Assembly (NCBI RefSeq): GCF_004104375.1
Contig: NZ_QOVM01000001.1
Span: 248,001-312,000, forward strand
From: Leeuwenhoekiella aequorea
Lineage (GTDB): Bacteria > Bacteroidota > Bacteroidia > Flavobacteriales > Flavobacteriaceae
Direction of reading: 5' to 3'
Length of the DNA stretch: 64,000 nucleotides
The notes below the pieces were generated by a model. It had not been told where the DNA came from. It saw nothing but the letters and a program-made list of their open reading frames with translations, and made no database searches. Positions within the stretch are counted from its first letter, which is position 1; each line of letters starts with the position of its first letter. The position numbers and the translations under genes were made by a program. Positions 9,419 to 19,566 of the stretch are shown piece by piece.

Positions 9419-12400
9419 CGCACTACAATCTTTTTCGATTGGCCTCCTTTGCTGTTTCCAATACGTACAATATAGACTCCGCTCGAAGCGTAAGACATAT
9501 CCAGATTATATTTAAAACTTCCGTATTCATTTTCAATCCAGTTTTCAGCAAGCTTTTGACCTGAAACTGAAAAAACAGTAAGCGCCATTTTATCCTGTAT
9601 TTCTGTAGTACTAAGTGAAATTTGAAACTGATTTTTTTCACGTTCAATTACAACCAGCTCCCCGTCAGGAAATATATTCTCTTCCACAGACAAACTATTG
9701 AAAATACGTACGCTCACATCTGTTATGCGACCATATGCGATATCATCACAAGGATCTATTAAATTGCCGCCAAACTCACTGTCTTTACTGCGTAAACGCA
9801 TTCTATAGGTGCCTAGATTAACCCCTTCAGGTAATTCAATTGTAAAAGGAGTGTCGCGATTTGAAAGCGCTATAATATCATTAGAAACCAGCTCTGAAGA
9901 TTCAAATGTGCCATTATCATTAAGGTCTATAAAAATGGCATATGATGTATTTTCAAAACCAGCCTGAAGTAAACCAGTATATGGGTTGCCTTGAATATCA
10001 AGATCAAAAACTGTGTCTGTATTGTTGCTATATCCTGAATCTGTACAGGTTGTATTGAAGATAGTCCCTTCTAAATTTATTTGAGTAATACCATCATCTG
10101 CCAGGGCGCAATTTGCAACAGGCATACAATACGAACTCGTAATTTGAGAAGAAATACTATTGTTTGAGTTGTCACTATCTGTAGCTAAATCAGTTCCGGT
10201 AACAACGGAGTACGTTCGCAATTCTGAAAAATCGATGGGAGTATTAAAAGTATAATTAGCAACCGATTCTGCAGCGATACTGGCACTAAATGTTTCTGTA
10301 ATACGCGAACCATTGTCCACCTCATAGTAAACAGGAAAATTTGTTTGTGCAGCAGAACCAAAGTTTGTGATTTGTACGGTTAAGTTTTCTTCAGCACTTA
10401 ATGGTGTTTGCGATTGCGGAGCTAATAAGGCAGTCACACCGAGATCATCCTGCCATAAATTTGTTACGGTTTGCTCTACCGAGTCGTTGCTGGGATCTTC
10501 ATCTGAACTTAACCCGGTTGATGCGCTCAATGTATAGGTTTGCCCCATAATTGATAAATCTGCTGTTTGTGCAAAAGTGTATGTAGCAGACTCATTAAAA
10601 GCAAGTGTTCCCGTAAAAGTTTCTGTAACTGTAGCAACATTAGCAACTGAATATGTAACCGGAAAATTAGATTGGCTTGCTATTCCTGCATTCCTAATTG
10701 TAATAGAAATTGATTGAGCAGATGTAAGTGCTCCATCTTCAGGACTATCTATTGATACCACTTGAACATCATTTGTAAAATCTGGTGCCAATTTAAAGAC
10801 ACCTATTATGTCTTTACGTTGGGTATTAAAATATTCAGAAATAAACCAAAAGGTATTACCATCAGCAGGATCTACCGTAAGATGCGTATAATCTGCATAA
10901 CGCTCAGAAGCACTCACGCCAGTGCTGGCGGCAATTAAGGCTTCTGGGACAGTCATCTCTCCTAATGGATCATTAGCATATCTTCCTGTATAATTTATAG
11001 TGACTGGGGTAGAGGCGCTTACCGTGGTGTATCCCATTCCTATAGTTCCTTGTGAATCTAAGGCCATACTCGCTGCAAATGCATTATTACCAGTGGGTGA
11101 AATATAGGTACCTTCCTGAAAAACCGACCAGGGTTGCCCATCTCCCGCCTGCCTTAATTCGTACCATCTAATTCCGGCTAGCTCTTGACCAGAGGGAGCT
11201 ACATTTACCGCAAAATTAAAAACAGCAGAATTGTAAGTATTAAATTTTCTAAACTGAGCTTGATTCATAATAGTTCCTTGCAACGCATCGATATCTGGAC
11301 CAGATGGTTGTGGAAGATTAGAAAATGAACCTCCGTCAAAAACACTATTAAAATCAGAAACTGTTAGAATATTGGGTTGTGAGATTGTAGAGCTTTGAGG
11401 AGTGGTCCAGTTTACATTTAAATCCCATAATTTAAGATGGTCATCAGCAACTCCAGACCACGAGTCATCTTGAAGATAAACCACTGTGGCAGGACCGGTA
11501 GTTGGAGCCTGAGGACTACTGATATTGAAAAATTGAGGACTAAAAAAACCATTTGTTTGAAGAGTAGGTAGCGGAAATCCTAAAAAGCCAACATTTGCTA
11601 AGCCCTGAAGCATTTTTTCCCGTTCCATAACAAAGATGGCATTGCTTTTATTTCCTGCGGTGTCTGTGTTTATTAGGATGTTAGATGTGATGTAATATCC
11701 ATCGTGCCATACAGAATATTTAGGATAATCCGGAAACTCCCCAGTTTCAAAACCAGCAGTATAAATATACCAGCCGTCATTTACCGGGTCAGAACCTTTA
11801 CAAATGGCAATATTTAAACCGTTAACACCACCACTTTGATTGTCTTTTTCAAATTCTGTTATAATAAAGCGATCTGCAGGAGCATCATATAAAACGATAG
11901 GATCCCCTTCAGTATTTCCTTCAAATAAAGTTCCTAAAGAAGCCTCATCTACCAATAAATTGCCCTGTTTATCAAAAATTTTAAACCCGGCATTCCACGC
12001 TGCGACATAGTGATTGAGACCTACCGCCCCGGTAGGATCTGAGGGTGTAAAACGCGAGGTGTTTGCTTCAAAAACCTGAAGTGGCTCTGATGTATATGAT
12101 TTTGTTATTTGTTTAGATTTTTCAGTCTTAACAAGCGGATCACCGTCTTTTGGGAATCCTTTTCCCGGTACAACTTGATTCGTAGTACGCCTTTTAGGAT
12201 TTACCTCTTGAATAACATTAGATTTTACAGGAGTTTGAAAAGTACCTTTTTCAAGCTGACTACTTAAACTAGGAACTTCTTTTACAAAATTAATCGCTCG
12301 TACCATCGACGGCCCTTCAATCTGTTGAGCTTTTAAAGAAGCCGAAAAAATTAAAAGAACACCAACTACAGCAATTATTGAATAAGAAGATTTTTTAACC

Positions 12401-12423
12401 AAAAATCTGTAAACCTGTATCAT
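9415..12423 (-). CDS. Secreted multidomain protein with T9SS type A sorting domain
   Basis: This 1002-residue protein is predicted to be exported by Sec and then carried across the outer membrane by the type IX system. A long signal peptide with a membrane segment (about residues 14-32, ending SLKAQ) is followed by a roughly 500-residue region of unknown fold. Two CARDB-like cell-adhesion modules follow (starting near DVQVVSIDSP and DDLGVTALLAP), then a GEVED-type domain (AIFIDLNDNGTFE to YGRITDVSVRI). The C-terminus has the type A sorting signature, with VFSVSGQKLAEN, ASSGVYIVRI and a final KKIVVR. The function is probably surface adhesion or binding; no catalytic motif is seen. It ends convergently with, and overlaps, the outer-membrane protein gene. 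Confidence 0.85.
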   Translation of the reverse strand: MIQVYRFLVKKSSYSIIAVVGVLLIFSASLKAQQIEGPSMVRAINFVKEVPSLSSQLEKGTFQTPVKSNVIQEVNPKRRTTNQVVPGKGFPKDGDPLVKTEKSKQITKSYTSEPLQVFEANTSRFTPSDPTGAVGLNHYVAAWNAGFKIFDKQGNLLVDEASLGTLFEGNTEGDPIVLYDAPADRFIITEFEKDNQSGGVNGLNIAICKGSDPVNDGWYIYTAGFETGEFPDYPKYSVWHDGYYITSNILINTDTAGNKSNAIFVMEREKMLQGLANVGFLGFPLPTLQTNGFFSPQFFNISSPQAPTTGPATVVYLQDDSWSGVADDHLKLWDLNVNWTTPQSSTISQPNILTVSDFNSVFDGGSFSNLPQPSGPDIDALQGTIMNQAQFRKFNTYNSAVFNFAVNVAPSGQELAGIRWYELRQAGDGQPWSVFQEGTYISPTGNNAFAASMALDSQGTIGMGYTTVSASTPVTINYTGRYANDPLGEMTVPEALIAASTGVSASERYADYTHLTVDPADGNTFWFISEYFNTQRKDIIGVFKLAPDFTNDVQVVSIDSPEDGALTSAQSISITIRNAGIASQSNFPVTYSVANVATVTETFTGTLAFNESATYTFAQTADLSIMGQTYTLSASTGLSSDEDPSNDSVEQTVTNLWQDDLGVTALLAPQSQTPLSAEENLTVQITNFGSAAQTNFPVYYEVDNGSRITETFSASIAAESVANYTFNTPIDFSELRTYSVVTGTDLATDSDNSNNSISSQITSSYCMPVANCALADDGITQINLEGTIFNTTCTDSGYSNNTDTVFDLDIQGNPYTGLLQAGFENTSYAIFIDLNDNGTFESSELVSNDIIALSNRDTPFTIELPEGVNLGTYRMRLRSKDSEFGGNLIDPCDDIAYGRITDVSVRIFNSLSVEENIFPDGELVVIEREKNQFQISLSTTEIQDKMALTVFSVSGQKLAENWIENEYGSFKYNLDMSYASSGVYIVRIGNSKGGQSKKIVVR

Positions 12424-12476
12424 ATCGTATAAAATAGGGTCTTTAAATGTACGAAAGTTAATAGTATACGGATTAA

Positions 12477-12501
12477 AAAAAGCCCCGTTTTGGGGCTTTT
12501 T
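12477..12501 (-). terminator. Intrinsic terminator of glycyl-tRNA synthetase gene
   Basis: The stem AAAAAGCCCC/GGGGCTTTTT with loop GTTTT lies 19 bp past the stop of the minus-strand gene ending at 12520. A-rich sequence on the plus strand gives the U-tract. Confidence 0.88.
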
Positions 12502-12519
12502 ATAAATGATGAATGATGT

Positions 12520-14058
12520 TTAAGACTTCATCCAATTTTTAAAATCAATTTTATCGTGAAGAATAGTATTCAATTCTGATATTTTTACTCTCTTCTGCTC
12601 CATTGTATCACGATCACGTATGGTTACGCTATCATCTTCCAGCGTGTCGTGATCTACTGTAATACAAAAAGGAGTTCCTGCAGCATCTTGACGACGATAT
12701 CTACGTCCTACAGCATCTTTCTCATCGTAAGTAACATTGAAATCCCATTTAAGGTCGTCTATAATCTTACGAGCTACTTCTGGCAATCCATCTTTTTTAA
12801 CTAACGGTAGAATAGCAGCTTTTACAGGAGCTAAGATAGCCGGTAATTTTAAAACTGTACGTGTAGAACCATTTTCTAACTCCTCTTCCTCAAGAGACTG
12901 AGAGAATACGGCGAGGAACATACGATCAAGTCCTATTGAAGTTTCAACAACATAAGGAACATAATTTTCATTCAACTCCGGATCAAAAAATTGAAGTTTT
13001 TTACCTGAATGCTCTTCGTGAGCTTTAAGGTCAAAATCTGTACGACTATGTATTCCTTCTAACTCTTTGAAACCAAAAGGGAAGTTAAACTCGATATCTG
13101 CGGCAGCATTTGCGTAATGAGCAAGTTTTTCATGATCGTGAAAACGGTAATTTTCTTTACCTAATCCTAATGATAAATGCCAGTTAAGACGTGTTTCTTT
13201 CCAGTGTTCATACCATTTTAATTCCTCTCCCGGACGTACAAAAAATTGCATTTCCATTTGCTCAAATTCACGCATTCTAAATATAAATTGTCTTGCAACA
13301 ATCTCATTTCTAAATGCTTTACCGGTTTGTGCAATCCCAAAAGGAATTTTCATCCTTCCGCTTTTTTGAACATTTAAGAAGTTTACAAATATTCCCTGAG
13401 CTGTTTCTGGTCTTAGATACAAATCTGTAGCTGTCTCTGCAGAAGCTCCTAGTTTTGTACCAAACATTAGATTGAATTGACGCACATCTGTCCAGTTTTT
13501 AGAACCGGTATCAGGATCTGCAATTCCTAATTCTTCAATAAGAGCTTTAACGTCTGCCAGATCTTCTGCCTCAAGAGAGCGAGCCATACGTTTAAGGATG
13601 GTGTCTTGCTCTTCCCGATATCTTAAAACTCTAGGATTTGTACTTACAAATTCGGCTTCATCAAAAGACTCTCCAAAACGTTTTTTTGCTTTAGCGATTT
13701 CTTTTTCAGCTTTCTGATTTATTTTTTCGGCATAGTCTTCTATAAGAACATCTGCACGGTATCTCTTTTTAGAATCTTTGTTGTCAATAAGAGGATCATT
13801 AAAAGCTTCAACGTGACCCGATGCTTTCCACGTGGTAGGATGCATAAAAATAGAGGCGTCAAGGCCTACAATATTTTCATTCATTTGCACCATGCTCTTC
13901 CACCAGTAATCTCTAATATTTTTTTTAAGTTCAGCTCCATTTTGACCATAGTCATAAACTGCGCTTAAACCGTCATATATTTCACTACTGCCAAAGATGT
14001 AACCGTATTCTTTAGCGTGAGATATTACTTTCTTAAAATGATCTTCCTGTTGTGCCAT
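12520..14058 (-). CDS. glyS: Glycine--tRNA ligase, dimeric type
   Basis: This class II aminoacyl-tRNA synthetase charges tRNA-Gly. At 512 residues it is the single-chain alpha2 type, not the two-subunit form. It begins with a helix and the motif 1 region (FGSSEIYDGLSAVYDYGQNG). Motif 2 is GKAFRNEIVARQFIFRMREF followed by EQMEMQFF. Motif 3 is ETSIGLDRMFLAVF. The anticodon-binding domain covers about the last 110 residues. The stretch DLYLRPETAQGIFVNF is diagnostic for the bacterial/eukaryotic-like GlyRS. It has its own terminator downstream and lies 49 bp after the GH65 gene on the same strand, so cotranscription is possible though functionally unexpected. Confidence 0.97.
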   Translation of the reverse strand: MAQQEDHFKKVISHAKEYGYIFGSSEIYDGLSAVYDYGQNGAELKKNIRDYWWKSMVQMNENIVGLDASIFMHPTTWKASGHVEAFNDPLIDNKDSKKRYRADVLIEDYAEKINQKAEKEIAKAKKRFGESFDEAEFVSTNPRVLRYREEQDTILKRMARSLEAEDLADVKALIEELGIADPDTGSKNWTDVRQFNLMFGTKLGASAETATDLYLRPETAQGIFVNFLNVQKSGRMKIPFGIAQTGKAFRNEIVARQFIFRMREFEQMEMQFFVRPGEELKWYEHWKETRLNWHLSLGLGKENYRFHDHEKLAHYANAAADIEFNFPFGFKELEGIHSRTDFDLKAHEEHSGKKLQFFDPELNENYVPYVVETSIGLDRMFLAVFSQSLEEEELENGSTRTVLKLPAILAPVKAAILPLVKKDGLPEVARKIIDDLKWDFNVTYDEKDAVGRRYRRQDAAGTPFCITVDHDTLEDDSVTIRDRDTMEQKRVKISELNTILHDKIDFKNWMKS

Positions 14059-14107
14059 TTACTTAATTCTCTATTTAAACGTTTTTATCTGCTTCTAATA
14101 ATTTTGT

Positions 14108-16144
14108 TTATCGATCTATGCGATATGTTTTCTTATCTGGGCCTACTCCTTTTATTGTCAACGATTTCCATTGTTTAGGTAGTACAGGGTTTTTCTGAAC
14201 GATTCCTTCTTCGGTAAAATCTAATCCTCCAAAACCAAACAATACTGTCTGTAACATACCACCGGCTCCGGTTGCAAAGTATGAAAAATTTGACGTTGCT
14301 ACTTCAGATAAAGCACCAAATGGCTTCTGTTGATTAGGCTCATAACTTTCCTTGTAAAGACTGTATGCTTTATCTACATCACCAGCTCGTGCATAGAGTA
14401 CTGCAAAGATAGATTTTCCCATTGCCGGACCTTTCTTGGATAATTTTGGTTCGTAATACTTTAAGTCTTTTAAGATGTCTTCTTTATCATTTACGATATT
14501 CAGTGGGAATGAAAGCAGATTAACATCTGCCTGTTTTATAATCGCCCCAGAGTACGTCTTATTCTCTTTTGTAGTCCCATCTTCAAATTTATGTATCACA
14601 ATATTGTTTGCAACATTTTCCCAAGCTGGATTAGGCTCTAAATTGAGCTTTGCGGCAGCAAGCCCTGCATATCTCAAGGCAGTAATTGCAGCCCCGTTTG
14701 TAAATGCATTATCATCAATATTTGCTGCATACTCATTTGCACCTACCACGTTGTTAATAGAATAACTGCCATCTGCATTTCTTTCAGATCTACTTACCCA
14801 AAAATCTGCTACCTCTTTAAGTAATGGATAACCTTTATCTGCAAGCCATTTTTCATTTTGAGTTACGCGGTAATAATTCCAGAATGCAATTGCTATGTCT
14901 GCAGTAATATGATGTTCAAAGGGTCCTGTAAGTGCAAATGGAGGAGTGGCTTCTTCACCGGTGTCATCACTTTCCCACGGAAACATTGCACCATCATAAC
15001 CATAATTTTTTGCTCGTTCCATTGCTGGTGTCAATCGGTCTGATCTATAATTTACTAATGATCTGGCGATATCCTGATTAAAAATGAGTAAAGGAGGGAA
15101 CATCCATAACTCTGTATCCCAGAAAATATGACCGTTATACGGAGTTTGTAATGATAATCCCATAGGGGCAATACTTAAATCTGAATCACCGCGTCCAAAT
15201 GCATACAAATGATACAATGCTAATCGCACATCTTGTTGCGATTTTAGATCCCCTTCAATCACAATATCTCCTTCCCACAACGAATCCCATAATTTTTGAT
15301 GTTGAGCAAGTAATACATCTTTAGTGTTTAGAAGATTGTAAATCACCATACGTTCTGACTCAGATTTAGGGTCATTAAAATCTTGAGTAGTACATTCTGC
15401 AGCCGTCCAGGCAAATGCTAACGGTTGGTCTGGAGTTACAGTTTTATTAAAAGTTAGTGTATTGGTGTAATCTGAAGCTACTTTTTCTATTAATTCTGGG
15501 CGTTCATTTTCTCTGGAAGAATTTATAGCATGCCATATAAAAGTAGCAGAGGTACTAACGGTATGTTTGCCAAAAGGAGTTTCTGCTACAGATTGTAAAA
15601 TAGGCATAGTTGTCTCCATATCTTTTAAAACCTCATATTTGTGAGTAGGTTTATTAAATTCCTTTGGAGTTTCAATTTTACCTGTAACCTTTACATCAAT
15701 TTTCTTTTTTGCATTAATGTTGATATCAATATATCCGGTGTAAGGCACATTTCTTAAAGCATAGATAGTATAGGATATTTCCGCTTTATTTTTGAAGCTA
15801 AATGAAGTGGTGAAAGCCGCCTCTTTCATATTCATATTTTGCTTCCAGTTTGAGATATTTTTAGCTGTAATCTGCTCCCCATCAATAAATACATCCAGAT
15901 TTCCAAAATTCATTCCGTGAACAATCTGGCTTACTTTCAGCTCTGGATCTACATCATAAACGTTGTTAAGAACCACATGTTGGATTTGAAATGGATCTGG
16001 TGATGTAAGCATCCCAATACGACCATTTGCGATTGCAATACCGGTATATTCATTATTTTCTGTAGTTGTAATATTCCAAGCCTCATTTTGCGCATTGGTT
16101 TTTAATATTGAGCAAAATGCTAAAAAGAAAAAAATGTACTTCAT
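14108..16144 (-). CDS. Secreted glycoside hydrolase family 65 enzyme, possibly kojibiose hydrolase
   Basis: This 678-residue enzyme has a signal peptide (cut near TNAQ, residue 19) and the GH65 architecture of an N-terminal beta-sandwich and an (alpha/alpha)6 barrel. The substrate-binding motif FWDTELWMFPP is at 341-351. The general-acid Glu of the family is E471 in VGANEYAANIDDNAFTN. E614 in GALSEVATSN is placed where GH65 hydrolases, as opposed to phosphorylases, have a general base. Secretion also argues against a phosphorylase, which would need cytoplasmic phosphate. Kojibiose (alpha-1,2-glucoside) hydrolases of this type are described in Flavobacterium, so alpha-glucoside hydrolysis is my best guess; trehalose or another linkage is possible. 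No SusC/D partner is nearby. Confidence 0.82.
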   Translation of the reverse strand: MKYIFFFLAFCSILKTNAQNEAWNITTTENNEYTGIAIANGRIGMLTSPDPFQIQHVVLNNVYDVDPELKVSQIVHGMNFGNLDVFIDGEQITAKNISNWKQNMNMKEAAFTTSFSFKNKAEISYTIYALRNVPYTGYIDININAKKKIDVKVTGKIETPKEFNKPTHKYEVLKDMETTMPILQSVAETPFGKHTVSTSATFIWHAINSSRENERPELIEKVASDYTNTLTFNKTVTPDQPLAFAWTAAECTTQDFNDPKSESERMVIYNLLNTKDVLLAQHQKLWDSLWEGDIVIEGDLKSQQDVRLALYHLYAFGRGDSDLSIAPMGLSLQTPYNGHIFWDTELWMFPPLLIFNQDIARSLVNYRSDRLTPAMERAKNYGYDGAMFPWESDDTGEEATPPFALTGPFEHHITADIAIAFWNYYRVTQNEKWLADKGYPLLKEVADFWVSRSERNADGSYSINNVVGANEYAANIDDNAFTNGAAITALRYAGLAAAKLNLEPNPAWENVANNIVIHKFEDGTTKENKTYSGAIIKQADVNLLSFPLNIVNDKEDILKDLKYYEPKLSKKGPAMGKSIFAVLYARAGDVDKAYSLYKESYEPNQQKPFGALSEVATSNFSYFATGAGGMLQTVLFGFGGLDFTEEGIVQKNPVLPKQWKSLTIKGVGPDKKTYRIDR

Positions 16145-16223
16145 AAGGGTTTATTTTAATGAAATGATTAACCGGTAAAAATAAATAAACCCAAACAATG
16201 AAGCGTAGTTTTAAATAATTGTT

Positions 16224-17105
16224 TTATTCTAATTCAAGTACGTCATTACTCAGTAAGCGATCATTTTCAAATAAATTTACACGGTATATCCCTGGAAGGA
16301 ATTCGTCGATAGGTGGGTTGATAAGTACACAGGAAACCACTTCTTCATTCTGGTAATCTATTTGTTGATAAGCACTATAGATTAAAATATTTTCACCAAA
16401 CGACAGCGATATGCGTTCTCCCATTACATTATTACGCGGATCGATAACCTGAATATAAAAATCGTGACTACCGGGTCTACCAAACTCATTTTCGTTTACG
16501 GTATAGCAAATTTCAATTTTATCTATACGACTTGCGCGATCGTTAGGCAGTCTTTTACCACTACGACGAAGGATTACACCCGCAGAATTAAATTTACTTA
16601 CTGTAAGTTGGGAGCCTTTTGCCAGGTCATCTTTCAAAGTATTATTCTGTGATTGTAAAGAGTCTAATTGTACCACACTTTGATCAAACGCCGCTTCTAC
16701 GGTAGATTTTTGAGAGACAAGTAGTGCGTTTGCAAGTAATAAACTATCGGTTTTTTTACGAAGAACATCCCGTTCATTGCGTAAAATACTAAGCTCTCGT
16801 CTATAGTTTTGAATAGTTGTTTGCGATGTGGTAGCATTTTCTAATCGCATCAATAAATTTTGAATGCGTGATCTGGCTTCGCGCAATTCTTTATTCATAA
16901 GCTTACTGCTTTCTATTTCAGAATTGTAGGTGGTAAGTAAATCACTCAATTCGTTTTGAAGCATTAATTTCTCTTCTGAAAGAGCAACTTTGTTTGCACT
17001 TAACTCCTGATAAAAAGAATAGGTATAAACCCCAAGGCCTACAAGCAGAAAAAAAAGAATACCTATTAGAACCTTTAAAGCATTGTTATTGCGATTAGCA
17101 CTCAT
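16224..17105 (-). CDS. Membrane-anchored coiled-coil protein of unknown function
   Basis: The product is about 293 residues from ATG 17105; a longer frame reaches 17150, but the MSANRNNN start places the membrane helix naturally. One transmembrane segment (KVLIGILFFLLVGLGVYTYS, about residues 10-29) is followed by a long, charged, heptad-like coiled coil to about residue 170. A beta-rich C-terminal domain ends at the protein end. It contains KIEICYTVNENEF and the segment IQVIDPRNNVMGER. The layout suggests a type II anchored periplasmic protein. I do not recognise a family. It is divergent from comF with about 54 bp between the starts. Confidence 0.72.
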   Translation of the reverse strand: MSANRNNNALKVLIGILFFLLVGLGVYTYSFYQELSANKVALSEEKLMLQNELSDLLTTYNSEIESSKLMNKELREARSRIQNLLMRLENATTSQTTIQNYRRELSILRNERDVLRKKTDSLLLANALLVSQKSTVEAAFDQSVVQLDSLQSQNNTLKDDLAKGSQLTVSKFNSAGVILRRSGKRLPNDRASRIDKIEICYTVNENEFGRPGSHDFYIQVIDPRNNVMGERISLSFGENILIYSAYQQIDYQNEEVVSCVLINPPIDEFLPGIYRVNLFENDRLLSNDVLELE

Positions 17106-17159
17106 GCAAACGATTTTATATCTTAGTGTGAAGTTATAATTTTTAATCAAAATGAGATA

Positions 17160-17834
17160 ATGTCGCTACTCAAACTCTTTTATCCCGATCAATGTAATGC
17201 GTGTGATAATTTGCTAAGTAGCGGTGAAAATCTCATTTGCACTACTTGCAGACACGCATTACCACTTGCTCACTTTCATACTACAACGTACAATCCTATT
17301 ATAAAATTATTGTACGGTAGAACTTCTCTAGAATTAGCCATAGCTCTTTTTTATTTTGATAAGAAAACCCGGGTACAGCAGTTAATTCATAATTTAAAAT
17401 ATAGAGGGCAAAAGAAATTAAGCGCCTACTTTGGAATTTGGCTCGCAGAACAAATTATTGATATAGAAGCTTATAAGAATATTGATTGTGTAATACCAGT
17501 ACCCTTACACAAGAAGCGATTAAAATCTAGAGGTTATAATCAGGTAGAAGGATTTGGTAAGGCTATTGCTAACGCTTTAAATAAACCCTATATAGATGAT
17601 GTTTTATACCGTACCAAAGCAACAAACACACAGGTTTTTCTCAATAGAAGATTTAGAAGTACAGAAGTCATTGAGTCTTTTTCTTTACGTAATGAGGAAG
17701 AACTAAAGGGCAAGCATATACTGCTGGTTGATGATTTAATAACAACAGGAGGTACTGTAGAAGGTTGCTTTTTAGCTTTGCAAAAAGCAACAGATATAAA
17801 ATTAAGTGTCGCAGTTATGGCAATAGCTGTTTAA
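17160..17834 (+). CDS. comF: ComF family protein (phosphoribosyltransferase-like)
   Basis: This 224-residue protein resembles ComF/GntX, whose Gram-positive member helps DNA uptake across the inner membrane. A zinc-ribbon with two CxxC pairs (CNAC and CTTC) occupies the first 35 residues. It is followed by a phosphoribosyltransferase-type fold with the PRPP-binding loop ILLVDDLITTGGT near residue 185. The segment PVPLHKKRLKSRGYNQ is a family signature. The exact biochemical role in Bacteroidota is not established; natural transformation is the usual inference. Confidence 0.9.
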   Translation: MSLLKLFYPDQCNACDNLLSSGENLICTTCRHALPLAHFHTTTYNPIIKLLYGRTSLELAIALFYFDKKTRVQQLIHNLKYRGQKKLSAYFGIWLAEQIIDIEAYKNIDCVIPVPLHKKRLKSRGYNQVEGFGKAIANALNKPYIDDVLYRTKATNTQVFLNRRFRSTEVIESFSLRNEEELKGKHILLVDDLITTGGTVEGCFLALQKATDIKLSVAVMAIAV

Positions 17835-17936
17835 AAAATATCGTTTAACGTATTAAGCAGATCAAATAGATTTACAGTCTCCTCGCATGAGGTTTCTATA
17901 ACTTGTCATTAAAAATAATTGTTACTTTGCGCTGTT

Positions 17937-19553
17937 ATGTTTAGAAAAGGTTTACAACTAGTTATCGTGTCACTACTCTTATTAGTAGTTGTCAATTGTG
18001 CAAAGAGAGGAACACCTACCGGTGGACCTAAAGATGTTACTCCTCCTGTTTTAGTAAGTGCAGATCCACCTAATTATTCAACAAACTTTGAGGGAGATGA
18101 GGTGCGTATTTATTTTGATGAGTATATCAAATTGAAGGACCTCAACAAAAATCTTATTGTATCGCCACCTATGGATCCCAAGGCATCTATAACACCTATG
18201 GGAAGTGCTTCTCGTTTTATAGACATAAAACTTGTCGATACCTTATTAGAAAACACTACGTATGTATTTAATTTTGGTGAGAGCGTAACCGATAATAATG
18301 AAGGTAATCCTTTTTCTTTTTTTAAATATGTTTTCTCTACGGGAGACTACATAGATTCGTTAAAGGTAGTAGGTGTTATACGTGATGCTTTGTTACAAAA
18401 GGCAGATAATTATGTGACTGTTATGCTTTATGAAGCAGATTCTACTTACAGTGATTCTATTATTTATAAAGAAGTTCCCAGATATATTACTAATACCCTG
18501 GACAGTTCTAATGTCTTTGAAATCACAAATGTAAAAGCTGGTCGCTACAAACTGGCAGCATTAAAAGACGCAGATAATAACTACACCTTTCAGCCGGCAA
18601 AAGATAAAATCGCTTTTTACGATACATTTATCGAAGTTCCATCAGATTCAGTTTACGTATTAAATCTTTTTACTGAAATATTAGATGCTGAGGTGAGCAG
18701 ACCTAAACAAGCATCAGCTCAACGAATAACTTTTCCGTATAAAGGAAATCCAGACAGTGTAAAAATCGATTTGCTAAGTACTCGCCCCGAGGGTTTTAAA
18801 AGTCTTATCACCTACAAAAGAGGTCAAGACTCCTTGCAATACTGGTTTGCACCAAAAATCGAAACAGATTCTCTAGTATTTAAGACGTTAGCAAATAAGA
18901 AAGTAGATACTACCTTTTTGCGTTTACGAAACCTGAAAAGAGATACTTTGCAGGTGAGCGCTGTATCAACTAGTCTAGTTCTAGAAGAAGATTTTATGTT
19001 GAATAGTACTATTCCTATAGTCGCTGCAGATTCTTCAAAAATTAAAATACAACGTAGCGATTCAACCTATATAACAGATTTTAAAACCCAATTGTTTCCA
19101 GAAAAACTTCAGTTAAGTTTGAAGTTCGACACAGAGGAAAAACAATCTTATGAAATTGTAATGCTACCTGATGCATTAACCGATTTCTACGGAAACAAAA
19201 GCGATACGCTGATTTTTAGAGCTACTACTAAAGAATACTCAGATTATGGAGAATTTGATATCACCCTAAAAGGTGCTGCCGAAGTACAACATATCGTACA
19301 ATTAGTAACAGAAAAAGGCGATGTTAAGCGAGAGCAGATAGGAGTGGTGGGACAAAAAGAATTTAAATTTGATCGTATTGAACCGGGAACTTACTTTGCG
19401 CGTATAATCGTAGATCTAAATGCAAACGGGAAATTTGACACAGGAAGTTATTTAAAGCAACGACAACCCGAAGAGGTACTATATTATCCCAGTAAATTAG
19501 ATATACGATCGGGCTGGTATCCTAAAGAGACCTTTATTCTTAACCAGGAGTAA
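17937..19553 (+). CDS. Ig-like domain lipoprotein
   Basis: This is a 538-residue lipoprotein with a hydrophobic signal and Cys21 in VVVNCAKRG. It starts at ATG 17937; an upstream in-frame TTG is not favoured. The first module after the Cys is the bacterial Ig-like (Big_5 type) fold, recognisable by PTGGPKDVTPPVLVSADPPN and VRIYFDEYIKLKDLN. The rest alternates beta-rich segments and ends with a prealbumin-like module (PGTYFARIIVDLNANGKFDTG). Such proteins are common and conserved in Flavobacteriaceae, with no established function; surface or periplasmic scaffolding is plausible. A -7-like TTACTTTG lies only 7 nt before the ATG, so the message may have almost no leader. Confidence 0.83.
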   Translation: MFRKGLQLVIVSLLLLVVVNCAKRGTPTGGPKDVTPPVLVSADPPNYSTNFEGDEVRIYFDEYIKLKDLNKNLIVSPPMDPKASITPMGSASRFIDIKLVDTLLENTTYVFNFGESVTDNNEGNPFSFFKYVFSTGDYIDSLKVVGVIRDALLQKADNYVTVMLYEADSTYSDSIIYKEVPRYITNTLDSSNVFEITNVKAGRYKLAALKDADNNYTFQPAKDKIAFYDTFIEVPSDSVYVLNLFTEILDAEVSRPKQASAQRITFPYKGNPDSVKIDLLSTRPEGFKSLITYKRGQDSLQYWFAPKIETDSLVFKTLANKKVDTTFLRLRNLKRDTLQVSAVSTSLVLEEDFMLNSTIPIVAADSSKIKIQRSDSTYITDFKTQLFPEKLQLSLKFDTEEKQSYEIVMLPDALTDFYGNKSDTLIFRATTKEYSDYGEFDITLKGAAEVQHIVQLVTEKGDVKREQIGVVGQKEFKFDRIEPGTYFARIIVDLNANGKFDTGSYLKQRQPEEVLYYPSKLDIRSGWYPKETFILNQE

Positions 19554-19566
19554 CCGAATAGATCTG

